A model generated the notes under the pieces. The model saw nothing but the letters and a program-made list of their open reading frames with translations, ran no database searches and had not been told where the DNA came from. Both the position numbers and the translations under genes were made by a program. A stretch of 11,723 nt of DNA, from positions 1 to 11,723 of the forward strand of contig JBFWIL010000067.1 in assembly GCA_050256015.1 (NCBI GenBank). Reading direction: 5' to 3'. Positions 1 through 8,162 of this stretch are shown here, one piece after another. Each line of letters opens with the position of its first letter. Position 1 is the stretch's first letter. Source of the stretch: JBFWIL01 sp050256015 (GTDB lineage Bacteria > Bacteroidota > Bacteroidia > Bacteroidales > Prolixibacteraceae).

Positions 1-75
1 AGTATAATTTCTGAAATGATTGGATCCCCACGTATTTTATAATGTTGTGATGTATAGTAAATTAACACTTTTTAG

Positions 76-951
76 ATGAAGATCTTAATTACGGGGGCAA
101 ACGGACAACTGGGTTCGGAAATCCGGGAAAAAGCGGTCCGTTTTTCCGGATTCCGGTTTGTTTTTACCGATATCCGGGAGCTGGATCTGACTGACCGTGC
201 GGCCGTTGAACGGTTAATGGAACAGGAGAGTCCGGATTTTTTGCTTAACTGTGCCGCTTATACGGCTGTGGATGTGGCCGAATCCGATGACGAACTGGCC
301 GGATTGTTGAACATGAAAATTCCGGGCTGGTTGGGCAAAATTACGAAAAGCAAAGGGTGCCGGATGATTCATGTTTCCACTGATTATGTGTTTGACGGTA
401 CTGCCTGTTTGCCTTATAAGGAGAGCGACATGGTCAACCCTGAGTCGGTTTATGGAAAAACCAAGCTTAACGGAGAAATCAGTCTGCTGAGAGAAAATCC
501 CGAAGCCATTATTATTCGTACGGCCTGGCTTTATTCCGCATACGGAACTAATTTCGTAAAAACCATGATCCGCCTGGGGCAGGAGCGCGATGAACTGAAA
601 GTGGTTTATGATCAGGTTGGAACGCCGACTTATGCTGGCGATCTTGCGGAAGCGATTCTTAATATCGTTTCCGGTGCTGCAAAAGATATAGGGAACTGGA
701 AGCCTGGTATTTATCATTACTCCAACGAAGGCGTGTGCAGCTGGTACGATTTTGCCCGGGCTGTTCATGAATTTTCTGAAATTAACTGCAGAGTACACCC
801 CGTAACAACCGATGAATACCCGACTCCTGCACGGAGACCGGCCTTCAGCGTACTGAACAAATCGAAGATTAAACGGGTATTTAAACTTGAAATACCTTAT
901 TGGCGGGATAGCCTTAGAATTTGTGTGGAAGATATTAAGCGGTTAAAATAA
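76..951 (+). CDS. rfbD: dTDP-4-dehydrorhamnose reductase (RfbD/RmlD)
   Basis: The product reduces dTDP-4-dehydro-L-rhamnose to dTDP-L-rhamnose with NAD(P)H, the last step of dTDP-rhamnose synthesis for surface polysaccharides, in the cytoplasm. The 291-residue length is normal for the family. Residues 1-16 form the Rossmann nucleotide-binding start, with GANGQLG at 7-13. NCAAYTAVD at about 58-66 is the second family signature. The catalytic set of an extended short-chain dehydrogenase is visible: STDYVFDG at 101-108 gives Thr102, and YGKTK at 126-130 gives Tyr126 and Lys130. YHYSNEG near residue 215 and the C-terminal ARRPAFSVL segment are also typical of RmlD. ATG at 76 gives the glycine-rich loop its usual distance from the N-terminus. 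The phosphohexomutase gene starts 7 bases downstream, so the two are probably co-transcribed. rfbA, rfbB and rfbC are not in this window. The function call is secure. Confidence 0.95.
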   Translation: MKILITGANGQLGSEIREKAVRFSGFRFVFTDIRELDLTDRAAVERLMEQESPDFLLNCAAYTAVDVAESDDELAGLLNMKIPGWLGKITKSKGCRMIHVSTDYVFDGTACLPYKESDMVNPESVYGKTKLNGEISLLRENPEAIIIRTAWLYSAYGTNFVKTMIRLGQERDELKVVYDQVGTPTYAGDLAEAILNIVSGAAKDIGNWKPGIYHYSNEGVCSWYDFARAVHEFSEINCRVHPVTTDEYPTPARRPAFSVLNKSKIKRVFKLEIPYWRDSLRICVEDIKRLK

Positions 952-958
952 GATTCGT

Positions 959-2707
959 ATGGCAATCAATGAGGAAATATTAAAAGAAGTCATAAAAAAA
1001 GCCGAAAGCTGGCTGGGAGAAGTGTATGATGAAAAGACCCGGAGCGAGGTGCGCCGGATGCTTCAGCAGGAAGACAAAACCGAGCTGATCGATTCGTTTT
1101 ACCGGAACCTGGAGTTCGGTACGGGAGGATTGCGTGGCATAATGGGTGCCGGATCAAACCGGATGAATGTATATACAGTGGGGGCAGCTACCCAGGGGTT
1201 GTGTAATTATCTGAAAAAAAAGTTTGCCTTCCTTCCATGCATCAAAGTGGCTATCGGCCATGATTGCCGGAACAACAGCCGGTTGTTTGCCGAAAAGAGC
1301 GCGGCTGTTTTTGCAGCCAACGGTATCCGGGTTTTTCTTTTTGATGACCTGCGTCCAACGCCTGAATTGTCGTTTGCTATCCGAGAACTTGGATGTCAGA
1401 GCGGGATTATTCTTACCGCTTCTCATAACCCAAAGGAATACAATGGCTATAAAGCTTATTGGGAAGACGGTTCGCAGATTGTTGCTCCGCACGATCAAAA
1501 TATTATTGACGAAGTGCAAAAGGTAAAGGTTGAATCGATACGCTTCACAGGAAATTTGGGGTTGATTACCCTCATGGGAGAGGAAATGGACCGGAAATTT
1601 CTGGATAAGGTAAAAGGCGTATCCTTGGATCCCGAGGTTATTCAACGGCATTCTGATCTGAAAATTGTATACACCCCCATACATGGCACTGGTGTTCGGC
1701 TTATCCCCGCCGCTTTGAAGGCTTTTGGGTTTAAAAAAATTATTCATGTTCCGGAACAGGATGTTGTCAGTGGCGATTTTCCGACCGTGGTTTCTCCCAA
1801 TCCTGAAGAACCGGCAGCAATGAGGATGGCCATGAAAAAGGGCTACGAGACCGATGCAGATCTGGTTATGGCTTCCGATCCGGATGCCGACCGGATCGGT
1901 GTGGCCGTGCGTAACCCGCACGGCGAGTTTGTCATTGTTAACGGCAACCAGACGGCTATGATATTTATCTATTACATTATTTCCAGGATGAAGGGGAAAG
2001 GCCTACTGAAAGGGAACGAATACCTTGTCAAGACTATTGTTACTACCGAAAAAATAGCAGAAATGGCCCGCCGGAATAGCATTGAATGCTTTGATGTGTA
2101 TACGGGCTTTAAATACATTGCCGAGGTGATCCGGGAACAGGAAGACCGGAAGGTTTATATTGGGGGCGGAGAGGAGAGTTTCGGTTTTATGCCGGCCGCT
2201 TTTGTCCGCGATAAGGACGCTGTTTCTTCCTGTGCCCTGATGGCAGAGATTGCCGCCTGGGCAAAAGATCAGGGGAAGACCCTGTACGAATTACTTCAGG
2301 ACATTTACCTGGAATACGGATACTCCAGGGAAAAGATGAAATACGTTGTGCGTCCGGGGAAAACCGGGGCAGATGAAATTCAGCAGATAATGATCGGCTT
2401 TCGGAAGAATCCGCCGACAACGCTGGGAGGAAGCAGGTTGGTCTGCATCATGGATTATGGTGATCTGACGAAACGGGATATGCTGAGCGGAGAAACTGTT
2501 TCCATTAATCAAAAAAACTTTTCTAATGTGCTTCAGTTTTTTACGGAAGACGGCACTAAAATTTCCGTTCGTCCTTCGGGTACCGAACCCAAGATCAAGT
2601 TTTATTTTGAGGTAAGCGGGAAACTGGGTGCACGTGAACAGTTTGATGAGGCAGAACGATTGGCGGAACAGAAAATCGAAGCAATCATGAAAGAGCTGGA
2701 TTTTTAA
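959..2707 (+). CDS. alpha-D-phosphohexomutase (phosphoglucomutase/phosphomannomutase type)
   Basis: This 582-residue cytoplasmic enzyme moves a phosphate between C1 and C6 of a hexose, linking sugar-6-phosphates to sugar-1-phosphates for nucleotide-sugar synthesis. All four active-site regions are visible: the phosphoserine loop TASHNP with catalytic Ser155, the metal-binding loop DPDADR at 307-312 (Asp307, Asp309, Asp311), the sugar-recognition loop GGGEES at 402-407, and the phosphate-binding loop RPSGTEPK from Arg538. FGTGGLRGIMGAG at about 53-65 is the N-terminal signature of the long PGM2/PgcA-like subgroup, and the length agrees with that. Whether glucose, mannose or another hexose is the main substrate cannot be read from sequence alone, so no symbol is given. 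It follows rfbD by 7 bases with no obvious Shine-Dalgarno, and converges on the M13 pseudogene 28 bases beyond its stop. Confidence 0.93.
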   Translation: MAINEEILKEVIKKAESWLGEVYDEKTRSEVRRMLQQEDKTELIDSFYRNLEFGTGGLRGIMGAGSNRMNVYTVGAATQGLCNYLKKKFAFLPCIKVAIGHDCRNNSRLFAEKSAAVFAANGIRVFLFDDLRPTPELSFAIRELGCQSGIILTASHNPKEYNGYKAYWEDGSQIVAPHDQNIIDEVQKVKVESIRFTGNLGLITLMGEEMDRKFLDKVKGVSLDPEVIQRHSDLKIVYTPIHGTGVRLIPAALKAFGFKKIIHVPEQDVVSGDFPTVVSPNPEEPAAMRMAMKKGYETDADLVMASDPDADRIGVAVRNPHGEFVIVNGNQTAMIFIYYIISRMKGKGLLKGNEYLVKTIVTTEKIAEMARRNSIECFDVYTGFKYIAEVIREQEDRKVYIGGGEESFGFMPAAFVRDKDAVSSCALMAEIAAWAKDQGKTLYELLQDIYLEYGYSREKMKYVVRPGKTGADEIQQIMIGFRKNPPTTLGGSRLVCIMDYGDLTKRDMLSGETVSINQKNFSNVLQFFTEDGTKISVRPSGTEPKIKFYFEVSGKLGAREQFDEAERLAEQKIEAIMKELDF

Positions 2708-2735
2708 AGGAATAAGAGGGATCAAGCAGTCTTGT

Positions 2736-4081
2736 TTACCAGATTACGGCTCGCCGTTTTTCGGGCAGGTACATCGGGTCGCCTTTCTTTACAGCAAAAG
2801 CGTCATAAAATTCAGGCATATTGCGAAGAGGACCGATTACCCTGAGACGGCCCAGCGAATGCACGTCTGTTTGGGTGAGTCGCAGGATTTCCTCATCACG
2901 GATATTCTGTGCCCACAGGTGGGCATATGAAAGGAAGAAACGCTGTCCCGGAAAAACCGTCTATGGTTTTTTCGTCTCCTGTTTGTGTCATCTTCATGGC
3001 TTGGAAGGTAATGTTTAGTCCACCCAGATCGGCAATATTTTCCCCCAGGGTTAGTTTGCCGTCTGCCCTGACCGTATCCAGCACGGTGTATTGATTAAAC
3101 TGTTCAACAAGCAGGGCCGTGCGCTCATTGAAGCGGGCTGCATCTTATTCAGTCCACCAGTCGGTCAGGTTTCCGTGCTTGTCGTACTGCCGTCCCTGAT
3201 CGTCAAAGCCATTGGGCATCTCGTGCCCGATTACCACGCCAATGGCTCCGTAATTGATAGCGTCATCCCCATTTATGTAAAAAAAGGGAGCTTGCAGAAT
3301 GGACCATTCTGTCCTTGGCTTTGGGCGGAAAATATTGTTTTACGTAAAGTTGTCCGACCGCTTCCCCCATTATCTGGTCAGTCGTTTCCTGTACATGCTT
3401 CCAGCGGGGACGTTGGGCCTGGCTTCCGCTCAGGGTCTTACCGTAGAAGCCGAAACTCAGGTCTGCATAGGCCGAAGGCAGGAAGGAAGCCTGACGCGAA
3501 ACCATCTGCCATTTCAGGTACAGTTTCCAGTTGCCGAGCGAAGTGCTTTGCATCATTTTGCTGATACCCGCAAAAAAATCGGGCTGGGATACGATAAATT
3601 CTCCCGGATCATTGATTCCCGTTTCCATGAAATACATTCTCCAGTTAAAGTCCGGAGCTATTCCCTGCAATCCGGCTATCGTGTTTACCGTATCGGCCTG
3701 ATTTAGATCTTCCCGGATGGGAGCCAGTCCGGCTGCCTCCACAGCGGCCGAATCCATCCCGCTGTTATAGAAATCAGTAATCTTTTTTTCAATACTGCCT
3801 TCGGCGTATCCGGCTTCTTCCATTCAGGCGAACAGGTATTTAACCTGTTCACTGGCCTGGTCGGCCAGTTTGTCGAAGGTGCCAAACCGGCTTTTGTCCG
3901 CCGGAAGCGGATTGTTCTCTTCCCATTTGTTGTTGGCATAGGCATCAAAGTCGGCAGCTGGAGAAATGGTGGTGTCCAGATTGATGAGGTCCGTGGTTTT
4001 CATCTCCTGGCGGGGCGACTGGCTGTAGGCGGTAAGCATGATCAGGTATGCAGCAATAATCAAGGCATTCGTTTTTTGCAT
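2736..4081 (-). pseudogene. degraded M13-family (neprilysin/PepO-like) secreted zinc metallopeptidase
   Basis: Reading down the - strand from ATG at 4081, the N-terminus looks like a secretion signal (hydrophobic IIAAYLIML, then TAYSQ). A clear M13 N-terminal part follows, with DFDAYANNKWEENNPLPADK. Further M13 blocks come in correct order: IVSQPDFF, FYGKTLSGSQAQRPRWKHV, GQLYVKQYFPP, DDAINYGAIGVVIGHE, ENIADLGG (3019-3042), LGRLRVIGPLRNMPEFYDAF and a terminal Trp codon before the stop at 2736-2738. The gene is broken several ways: TGA at 3824-3826; a frame change with missing sequence near 3290-3302; TAA at 3145-3147; and a second frame change near 2939-2947. HExxH has become HEMPN (3211-3225), losing the second zinc-ligand His. 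About 448 codons remain, against roughly 670-690 usual for bacterial M13 enzymes. Missing blocks point to two large internal deletions, near 3665-3690 and 3290-3302. No active protease can be made. It is divergent from guaA. Confidence 0.93.
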
Positions 4082-4243
4082 GGATGTGTATTTAAAAATG
4101 TTTTTGCTGTCAGGTTGCAAAAATCATAAGGATACGGAACAGAAAGAAATATGGCATGTATTTTCAATATCTTTTCACGAAATCGGTTGCAGGGAACTGT
4201 TCTGCATAACAGGAAAACCCGGGGATGGTTCAGAAACATTTCC

Positions 4244-4251
4244 TATCTTTG
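4244..4251 (+). promoter_or_regulatory. probable Bacteroidota -7 promoter element for guaA
   Basis: TATCTTTG matches the Bacteroidota -7 consensus TAnnTTTG exactly and lies 20 bases before the guaA ATG at 4272, in the 190-base gap between guaA and the divergent M13 pseudogene. No good -33 TTG element is seen at the usual distance, so this is a match to half the promoter. Transcription would begin only about 10-15 bases before the start codon, leaving a very short leader with no room for a riboswitch. Confidence 0.55.
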
Positions 4252-4271
4252 CGCCATCAAAAAAATGATCC

Positions 4272-5801
4272 ATGCAAGAAAAGATTCTGATCCTGGATTT
4301 CGGGTCCCAGTATACCCAGCTTATCGGACGCCGGGTACGCGAGCTGAATATCTATTGTGAGATCCATCCGTATAATCATTTCCCGGAACCGGATGAGCTG
4401 GTAAAAGGAGTTATCCTGAGTGGAAGTCCGTTTTCCGTGCGTGATGAAAAAGCTCCGGTGCCCGATCTTTCAGGGATAAAAGGGCAAATACCGGTACTGG
4501 GAATCTGTTATGGTGCCCAGTATCTGGCACATTTTTACGGGGGCGAGGTCAAACCTTCAAATTCTAGGGAGTACGGAAGGGCCAGACTGGGCTATATGGA
4601 CCACGATGCTGATTTGTTCCGGAATATTGGCCCGGACACTCAGGTGTGGATGTCGCATGGAGACACCATTGAACGCCTGCCTGAAAACTATCGGGTGGTT
4701 GCTTCCACAGCCGATGTAAAAAATGCAGCGTACAAAATAGAAAACGAACCAACATGGGCTATTCAGTTTCATCCTGAAGTTTACCATACCACGGAGGGGC
4801 TGCAGCTGCTCCGGAATTTTACGGTAGATATCTGTGGATGCCGTCAGAACTGGACGCCGGCTTCTTTTATTGAAACCACCGTTGCTTCGCTGAAAAAGAA
4901 GTTGGGCCAAGACAAAGTTGTTCTCGGACTCTCTGGCGGGGTCGACTCTTCGGTGGCCGGGGTCTTGCTGAACCGGGCTGTCGGGGAAAACCTGAGCTGT
5001 ATTTTTGTGGATAACGGACTGCTCCGGAAAAATGAGTTTGAGCGGGTGCTCGACTCATATAAGGATATGGGACTGAATGTGATAGGGGTGAATGCCCGGG
5101 ATAAATTCTGGAACGATCTGAAAGGGATAACCGATCCTGAACAAAAGCGGAAGATCATCGGACGCGATTTTATTGAGGTGTTCGATGCGGAAGCCCGTAA
5201 GCTAAAAGAGGTGAAATGGCTTGCTCAGGGAACTATCTATCCGGATGTGATAGAGTCGGTTTCGGTCAACGGCCCTTCGGCTACGATCAAATCGCATCAC
5301 AATGTAGGCGGGTTGCCGGGAAAGATGAACCTGAAAGTGGTAGAACCCCTGAGCCTGTTGTTTAAGGATGAGGTTCGCCGGGTAGGCAAGGCCATGGGGG
5401 TAAAGGAAGAACTGCTTGGCAGGCATCCTTTTCCCGGCCCGGGACTGGGCATCCGGATTCTTAGCGATGTTACCCCGGAAAAGGTAAGAATTCTTCAGGA
5501 GGCTGACGATATTTTTATCCGCGGACTTAAGGAATGGGACCTGTATGACCAGGTTTGGCAGGCCGGTGTGATGTTGCTGCCTGTACAGTCGGTCGGCGTG
5601 ATGGGAGACGAACGGACTTATGAGAATGTGGTTGCCCTGCGTGCGGTGATGTCTACCGACGGCATGACAGCCGATTGGGTTCATCTGCCATATGAGTTTT
5701 TGTCAAAAATGTCGAATGAGATTATCAATAAGATTAAGGGAATTAACCGTGTTGTGTACGATATCAGCTCAAAGCCGCCGGCAACCATTGAGTGGGAATA
5801 G
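4272..5801 (+). CDS. guaA: GMP synthase (glutamine-hydrolysing)
   Basis: The enzyme converts XMP to GMP using ATP and ammonia released from glutamine, the last step of de novo guanine nucleotide synthesis, in the cytoplasm. Residues 1-190 are the class I glutamine amidotransferase domain, with nucleophile Cys79 in GICYGAQ and the His167/Glu169 pair in QFHPEV. The ATP-pyrophosphatase domain follows, with the PP-loop SGGVDSS at 221-227. The C-terminal dimerisation domain contains HPFPGPGLGIRI and ends in KPPATIEWE, the usual GuaA terminus. At 509 residues it is full length. ATG at 4272 places ILILDFGSQYTQLI in the normal N-terminal position. A Bacteroidota-type -7 element lies just upstream. 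The next gene, an S41 protease, starts 87 bases after the stop. The assignment is secure. Confidence 0.98.
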   Translation: MQEKILILDFGSQYTQLIGRRVRELNIYCEIHPYNHFPEPDELVKGVILSGSPFSVRDEKAPVPDLSGIKGQIPVLGICYGAQYLAHFYGGEVKPSNSREYGRARLGYMDHDADLFRNIGPDTQVWMSHGDTIERLPENYRVVASTADVKNAAYKIENEPTWAIQFHPEVYHTTEGLQLLRNFTVDICGCRQNWTPASFIETTVASLKKKLGQDKVVLGLSGGVDSSVAGVLLNRAVGENLSCIFVDNGLLRKNEFERVLDSYKDMGLNVIGVNARDKFWNDLKGITDPEQKRKIIGRDFIEVFDAEARKLKEVKWLAQGTIYPDVIESVSVNGPSATIKSHHNVGGLPGKMNLKVVEPLSLLFKDEVRRVGKAMGVKEELLGRHPFPGPGLGIRILSDVTPEKVRILQEADDIFIRGLKEWDLYDQVWQAGVMLLPVQSVGVMGDERTYENVVALRAVMSTDGMTADWVHLPYEFLSKMSNEIINKIKGINRVVYDISSKPPATIEWE

Positions 5802-5888
5802 TCAAGACAACAGGCATGCCCGTGGGGCAGGAACGGTTTTTTTGCCGGTAGGTGCGCCGGATGGAACAAGCTCATTGACCGGGAACCG

Positions 5889-7544
5889 ATGGGCTTTAAT
5901 CGGAAAATGAATCAGATGAACTACAAAGCAAACATACGGATGGCAGCGGGTATTCTGGCCATAGTCCTGCTGTTTATTTTTCAGCCGGCAGAAGGCCAGC
6001 AGATCGAGACCAACATGATCAAATACGGCCGGATGCTGCAGCTGATCGAGAATTTTTATGTGGATACGGCAAACATCGGTGAACTTACCGAAAGTGCGAT
6101 TGTCCGGGTGCTGTCTGAGTTGGATCCCCATTCTGTTTATATTTCCCGGGAAGAGGTGAAAAAGATGAATGAGCCGCTGGAAGGCAATTTCGAAGGCATC
6201 GGGATTTCTTTTAACATTTTGCGCGATACACTGGTTGTGGTTACAACCATTCCGGGAGGACCTTCGGAAAAAGTCGGGCTTATGCCAGGCGACCGGATTA
6301 TTTTAATTGACGGTAAGCCGGTAGCCGGAATTGGCCTGCGCAACAGCGATGTGATGGATAGGTTGCGCGGGGAAAAAGGAACCCGTGTGCAGGTCCAGGT
6401 TCGCCGGAGAAAGGAAAGCGGGTTACTCCGTTTTACCATTGTTCGTGACAAGATTCCCATCCACAGCGTGAACGCTTCTTACATGCTGAACGAAAAAACC
6501 GGTTACATTAAGCTGAATCGTTTTTCTGCCACCACCACCGATGAATTTTTCCAAGCCATCCGGGAACTGAAAAATAATCCGCAGTTTGAAAATCTGGTGC
6601 TTGACCTTCGGGGAAACGGAGGGGGCTATCTGAAGTCGGCCATAGAAATGGCCGATCAGTTTCTTGAAAATCAGCAGCTGGTGGTGTATACCCAGGGGGT
6701 GCATGAAAAGCGTAAAAATTATAAGGCTTCGGCCCTGGGCGAATTTGAAACCGGAAAATTAGTGGTACTGATTGATGAAGGATCTGCGTCGGCCAGTGAG
6801 ATTGTTGCCGGGGCTGTGCAGGACTGGGACCGGGGAATCATTATCGGCCGCCGGTCTTTTGGCAAGGGCCTTGTCCAGCAGCCTTTCCCTTTGACCGACG
6901 GTTCGTTAATCCGGCTTACCACGGCCCATTATTATACCCCCAGCGGAAGGGGAATTCAAAAGCCTTACGCTCAGGGGGTAGAGAAGTACCGTATGGATTA
7001 TTATAACCGCTTTGAGAACGGAGAGCTTTTCACCCGCGACAGTGTTCATTTTGACAAGAGCCAGTCGTTCCGGACTCTCAAGAACAACCGGGTAGTATAC
7101 GGCGGCGGTGGGGTAATGCCCGATCTCTTTGTGCCTATGGATACTTCTTCCTACTACCGTTTTTATAATCAACTGATCCGGCAGAATATTCTTTATCCTG
7201 CAGCACTCGACTACCAGCTGGCTAACCGGGAAGAAATTTCCGGAAGATACCCTGATTTTGCCGGTTTTATGGAAAATTATGAAGTGGGGGAGGAATTGAT
7301 AACTGGCATGATTGCGGAAGCCGGAAAGGAAAAAATAGAAACGGACAAGGCCAGTGTCGATTTTGCACGTCCCCTGATTCAAAAACAGGTAAAAGCCTTG
7401 TTAGCCCGCGACCTGTACGGAGGCAATTATTATTATACGGTGATTAACCGGGACGACCGGGCGGTACAGAAAGCCCTGGAAGTGCTGGAAGATTATGAAC
7501 ACTTACTTGTTGACAACCTGAATTATGCCGGAGACAATCGTTAA
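5889..7544 (+). CDS. S41 family C-terminal processing peptidase (CtpA/Prc type), exported
   Basis: This is a secreted or membrane-anchored serine protease of the tail-specific/C-terminal processing family. A short basic N-terminus precedes a hydrophobic stretch (about residues 19-31) and PAEGQQ, consistent with a signal peptide acting in the periplasm. A PDZ domain covers roughly residues 100-175, with GIGISF and a GLMPGDRIILIDG core. The S41 catalytic domain follows at about 190-360: LDLRGNGGGYL at 238-248, then catalytic Ser301 in GSASASE and general-base Lys326 in SFGKGLVQ. The 25-residue Ser-Lys spacing equals that of E. coli Prc. The last 150-190 residues resemble the C-terminal region of Bacteroidota CtpA proteins. 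ATG at 5889 gives 551 residues; in-frame ATGs at 5907 and 5916 are also possible and leave the signal peptide intact. The 3' end overlaps pnuC by 20 bases. The natural substrate is unknown. Confidence 0.93.
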   Translation: MGFNRKMNQMNYKANIRMAAGILAIVLLFIFQPAEGQQIETNMIKYGRMLQLIENFYVDTANIGELTESAIVRVLSELDPHSVYISREEVKKMNEPLEGNFEGIGISFNILRDTLVVVTTIPGGPSEKVGLMPGDRIILIDGKPVAGIGLRNSDVMDRLRGEKGTRVQVQVRRRKESGLLRFTIVRDKIPIHSVNASYMLNEKTGYIKLNRFSATTTDEFFQAIRELKNNPQFENLVLDLRGNGGGYLKSAIEMADQFLENQQLVVYTQGVHEKRKNYKASALGEFETGKLVVLIDEGSASASEIVAGAVQDWDRGIIIGRRSFGKGLVQQPFPLTDGSLIRLTTAHYYTPSGRGIQKPYAQGVEKYRMDYYNRFENGELFTRDSVHFDKSQSFRTLKNNRVVYGGGGVMPDLFVPMDTSSYYRFYNQLIRQNILYPAALDYQLANREEISGRYPDFAGFMENYEVGEELITGMIAEAGKEKIETDKASVDFARPLIQKQVKALLARDLYGGNYYYTVINRDDRAVQKALEVLEDYEHLLVDNLNYAGDNR

Positions 7545-8157
7545 CTGGCTTACAAATCATGTGGTGGAAATTCTGGGAGCTCTGCTGGGGATCGTATACA
7601 TTATCCTGTCCATTCGCCAGAATATTCTTACCTGGCCGGTGGGACTCCTTACTTCAGCCCTGTACATCTGGGTGTTTTTCCGGTCGAAATTTTACGCCGA
7701 CATGTCGCTTCAGGTTTATTATGTGGCCGTCAGTCTGTACGGCTGGTACTACTGGCTGAAGGGTGGAAATAAACAGGAAGAGCGAGTTGAGCTTTCCGTG
7801 GTAAACACGCCCGTAAAACTGTTCCTTCCTCTGATCCTGGTTACCCTGTTTTTGTTTGTTTTGATTGGTTACGTGCTTAGTCATTATACCGATTCTCCTG
7901 TAGTCTTGGGCGATGCCCTGACTACGGCTCTGAGCCTGACCGCTACCTGGATGCTTGCCCGGAAATACCTCGAGCACTGGCTGGTGTGGATCGTTGCCGA
8001 CATGATTTCTCTGACGCTATACCTGTACAAGGGACTATGGCCTACAGTTATACTGTTTGTTGTTTATACGGGTATGGCCGTGGCAGGCTTTCGGCTGTGG
8101 AAAAAGGATATGCAGCATCGGTCCGTACAGGAGATAAAGTGCTACAATAACCCGTAA
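7525..8157 (+). CDS. pnuC: PnuC-family transporter, probably for nicotinamide riboside
   Basis: PnuC proteins are inner-membrane facilitators for vitamins, chiefly nicotinamide riboside, with substrate held in the cell by phosphorylation. The 210-residue product has about seven hydrophobic segments, near residues 12-30, 36-52, 57-77, 97-118, 128-145, 151-168 and 172-190. Family marks are NILTWPVG at 33-40, QVYYVAVSLYGWYYW at 63-77 with the aromatic YGWYYW motif, the conserved DALTTALSL at 130-138, and WIVADMISLTLYLYKG at 155-170. The start ATG (7525) lies inside the end of the S41 gene, so translation may be coupled to termination of that gene. Five bases after its stop begins a NadR-like riboside kinase, which supports nicotinamide riboside as substrate. 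Some Bacteroidota relatives (PnuT) carry thiamine, but no thiamine gene or evident riboswitch lies nearby. Family is secure; substrate is inferred. Confidence 0.9.
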   Translation: MPETIVNWLTNHVVEILGALLGIVYIILSIRQNILTWPVGLLTSALYIWVFFRSKFYADMSLQVYYVAVSLYGWYYWLKGGNKQEERVELSVVNTPVKLFLPLILVTLFLFVLIGYVLSHYTDSPVVLGDALTTALSLTATWMLARKYLEHWLVWIVADMISLTLYLYKGLWPTVILFVVYTGMAVAGFRLWKKDMQHRSVQEIKCYNNP

Positions 8158-8162
8158 AACGT

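Noticed and set aside
1..42. Thirteen open codons in frame 1 ending in TAA at 40-42 (reading SIISEMIGSPRIL), possibly the 3' end of an upstream gene.
   Set aside because: Too short to recognise or to distinguish from chance; no family match came to mind.
20..47. TTG at 20-22 and TAATGTTG at 40-47 as a possible promoter for rfbD.
   Set aside because: One mismatch in the -7 element, and the spacing is about 17 bases, shorter than usual; too weak to call in AT-rich sequence.
3091..3706. Open frames on the + strand across the M13 remnant, up to about 157 codons.
   Set aside because: They lie opposite recognisable M13 coding blocks and their translations show no domain-like pattern; they are antisense shadows.
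3824..3826. TGA in the M13 remnant as a recoded codon (selenocysteine or alternative code) rather than a nonsense mutation.
   Set aside because: Other genes in the window use TGA as a stop, the site is not a catalytic position of the family, and the same gene has a TAA and frame breaks.
4082..4243. A riboswitch or leader element upstream of guaA.
   Set aside because: No conserved purine-riboswitch core or strong helix was seen, and the apparent -7 element leaves a leader of only 10-15 bases.
5815..5843. TGCCC-GTG-GGGCA hairpin followed by seven T residues after guaA as an intrinsic terminator.
   Set aside because: The stem is only 5 base pairs and the T-run starts several bases after it; not strong enough to call.
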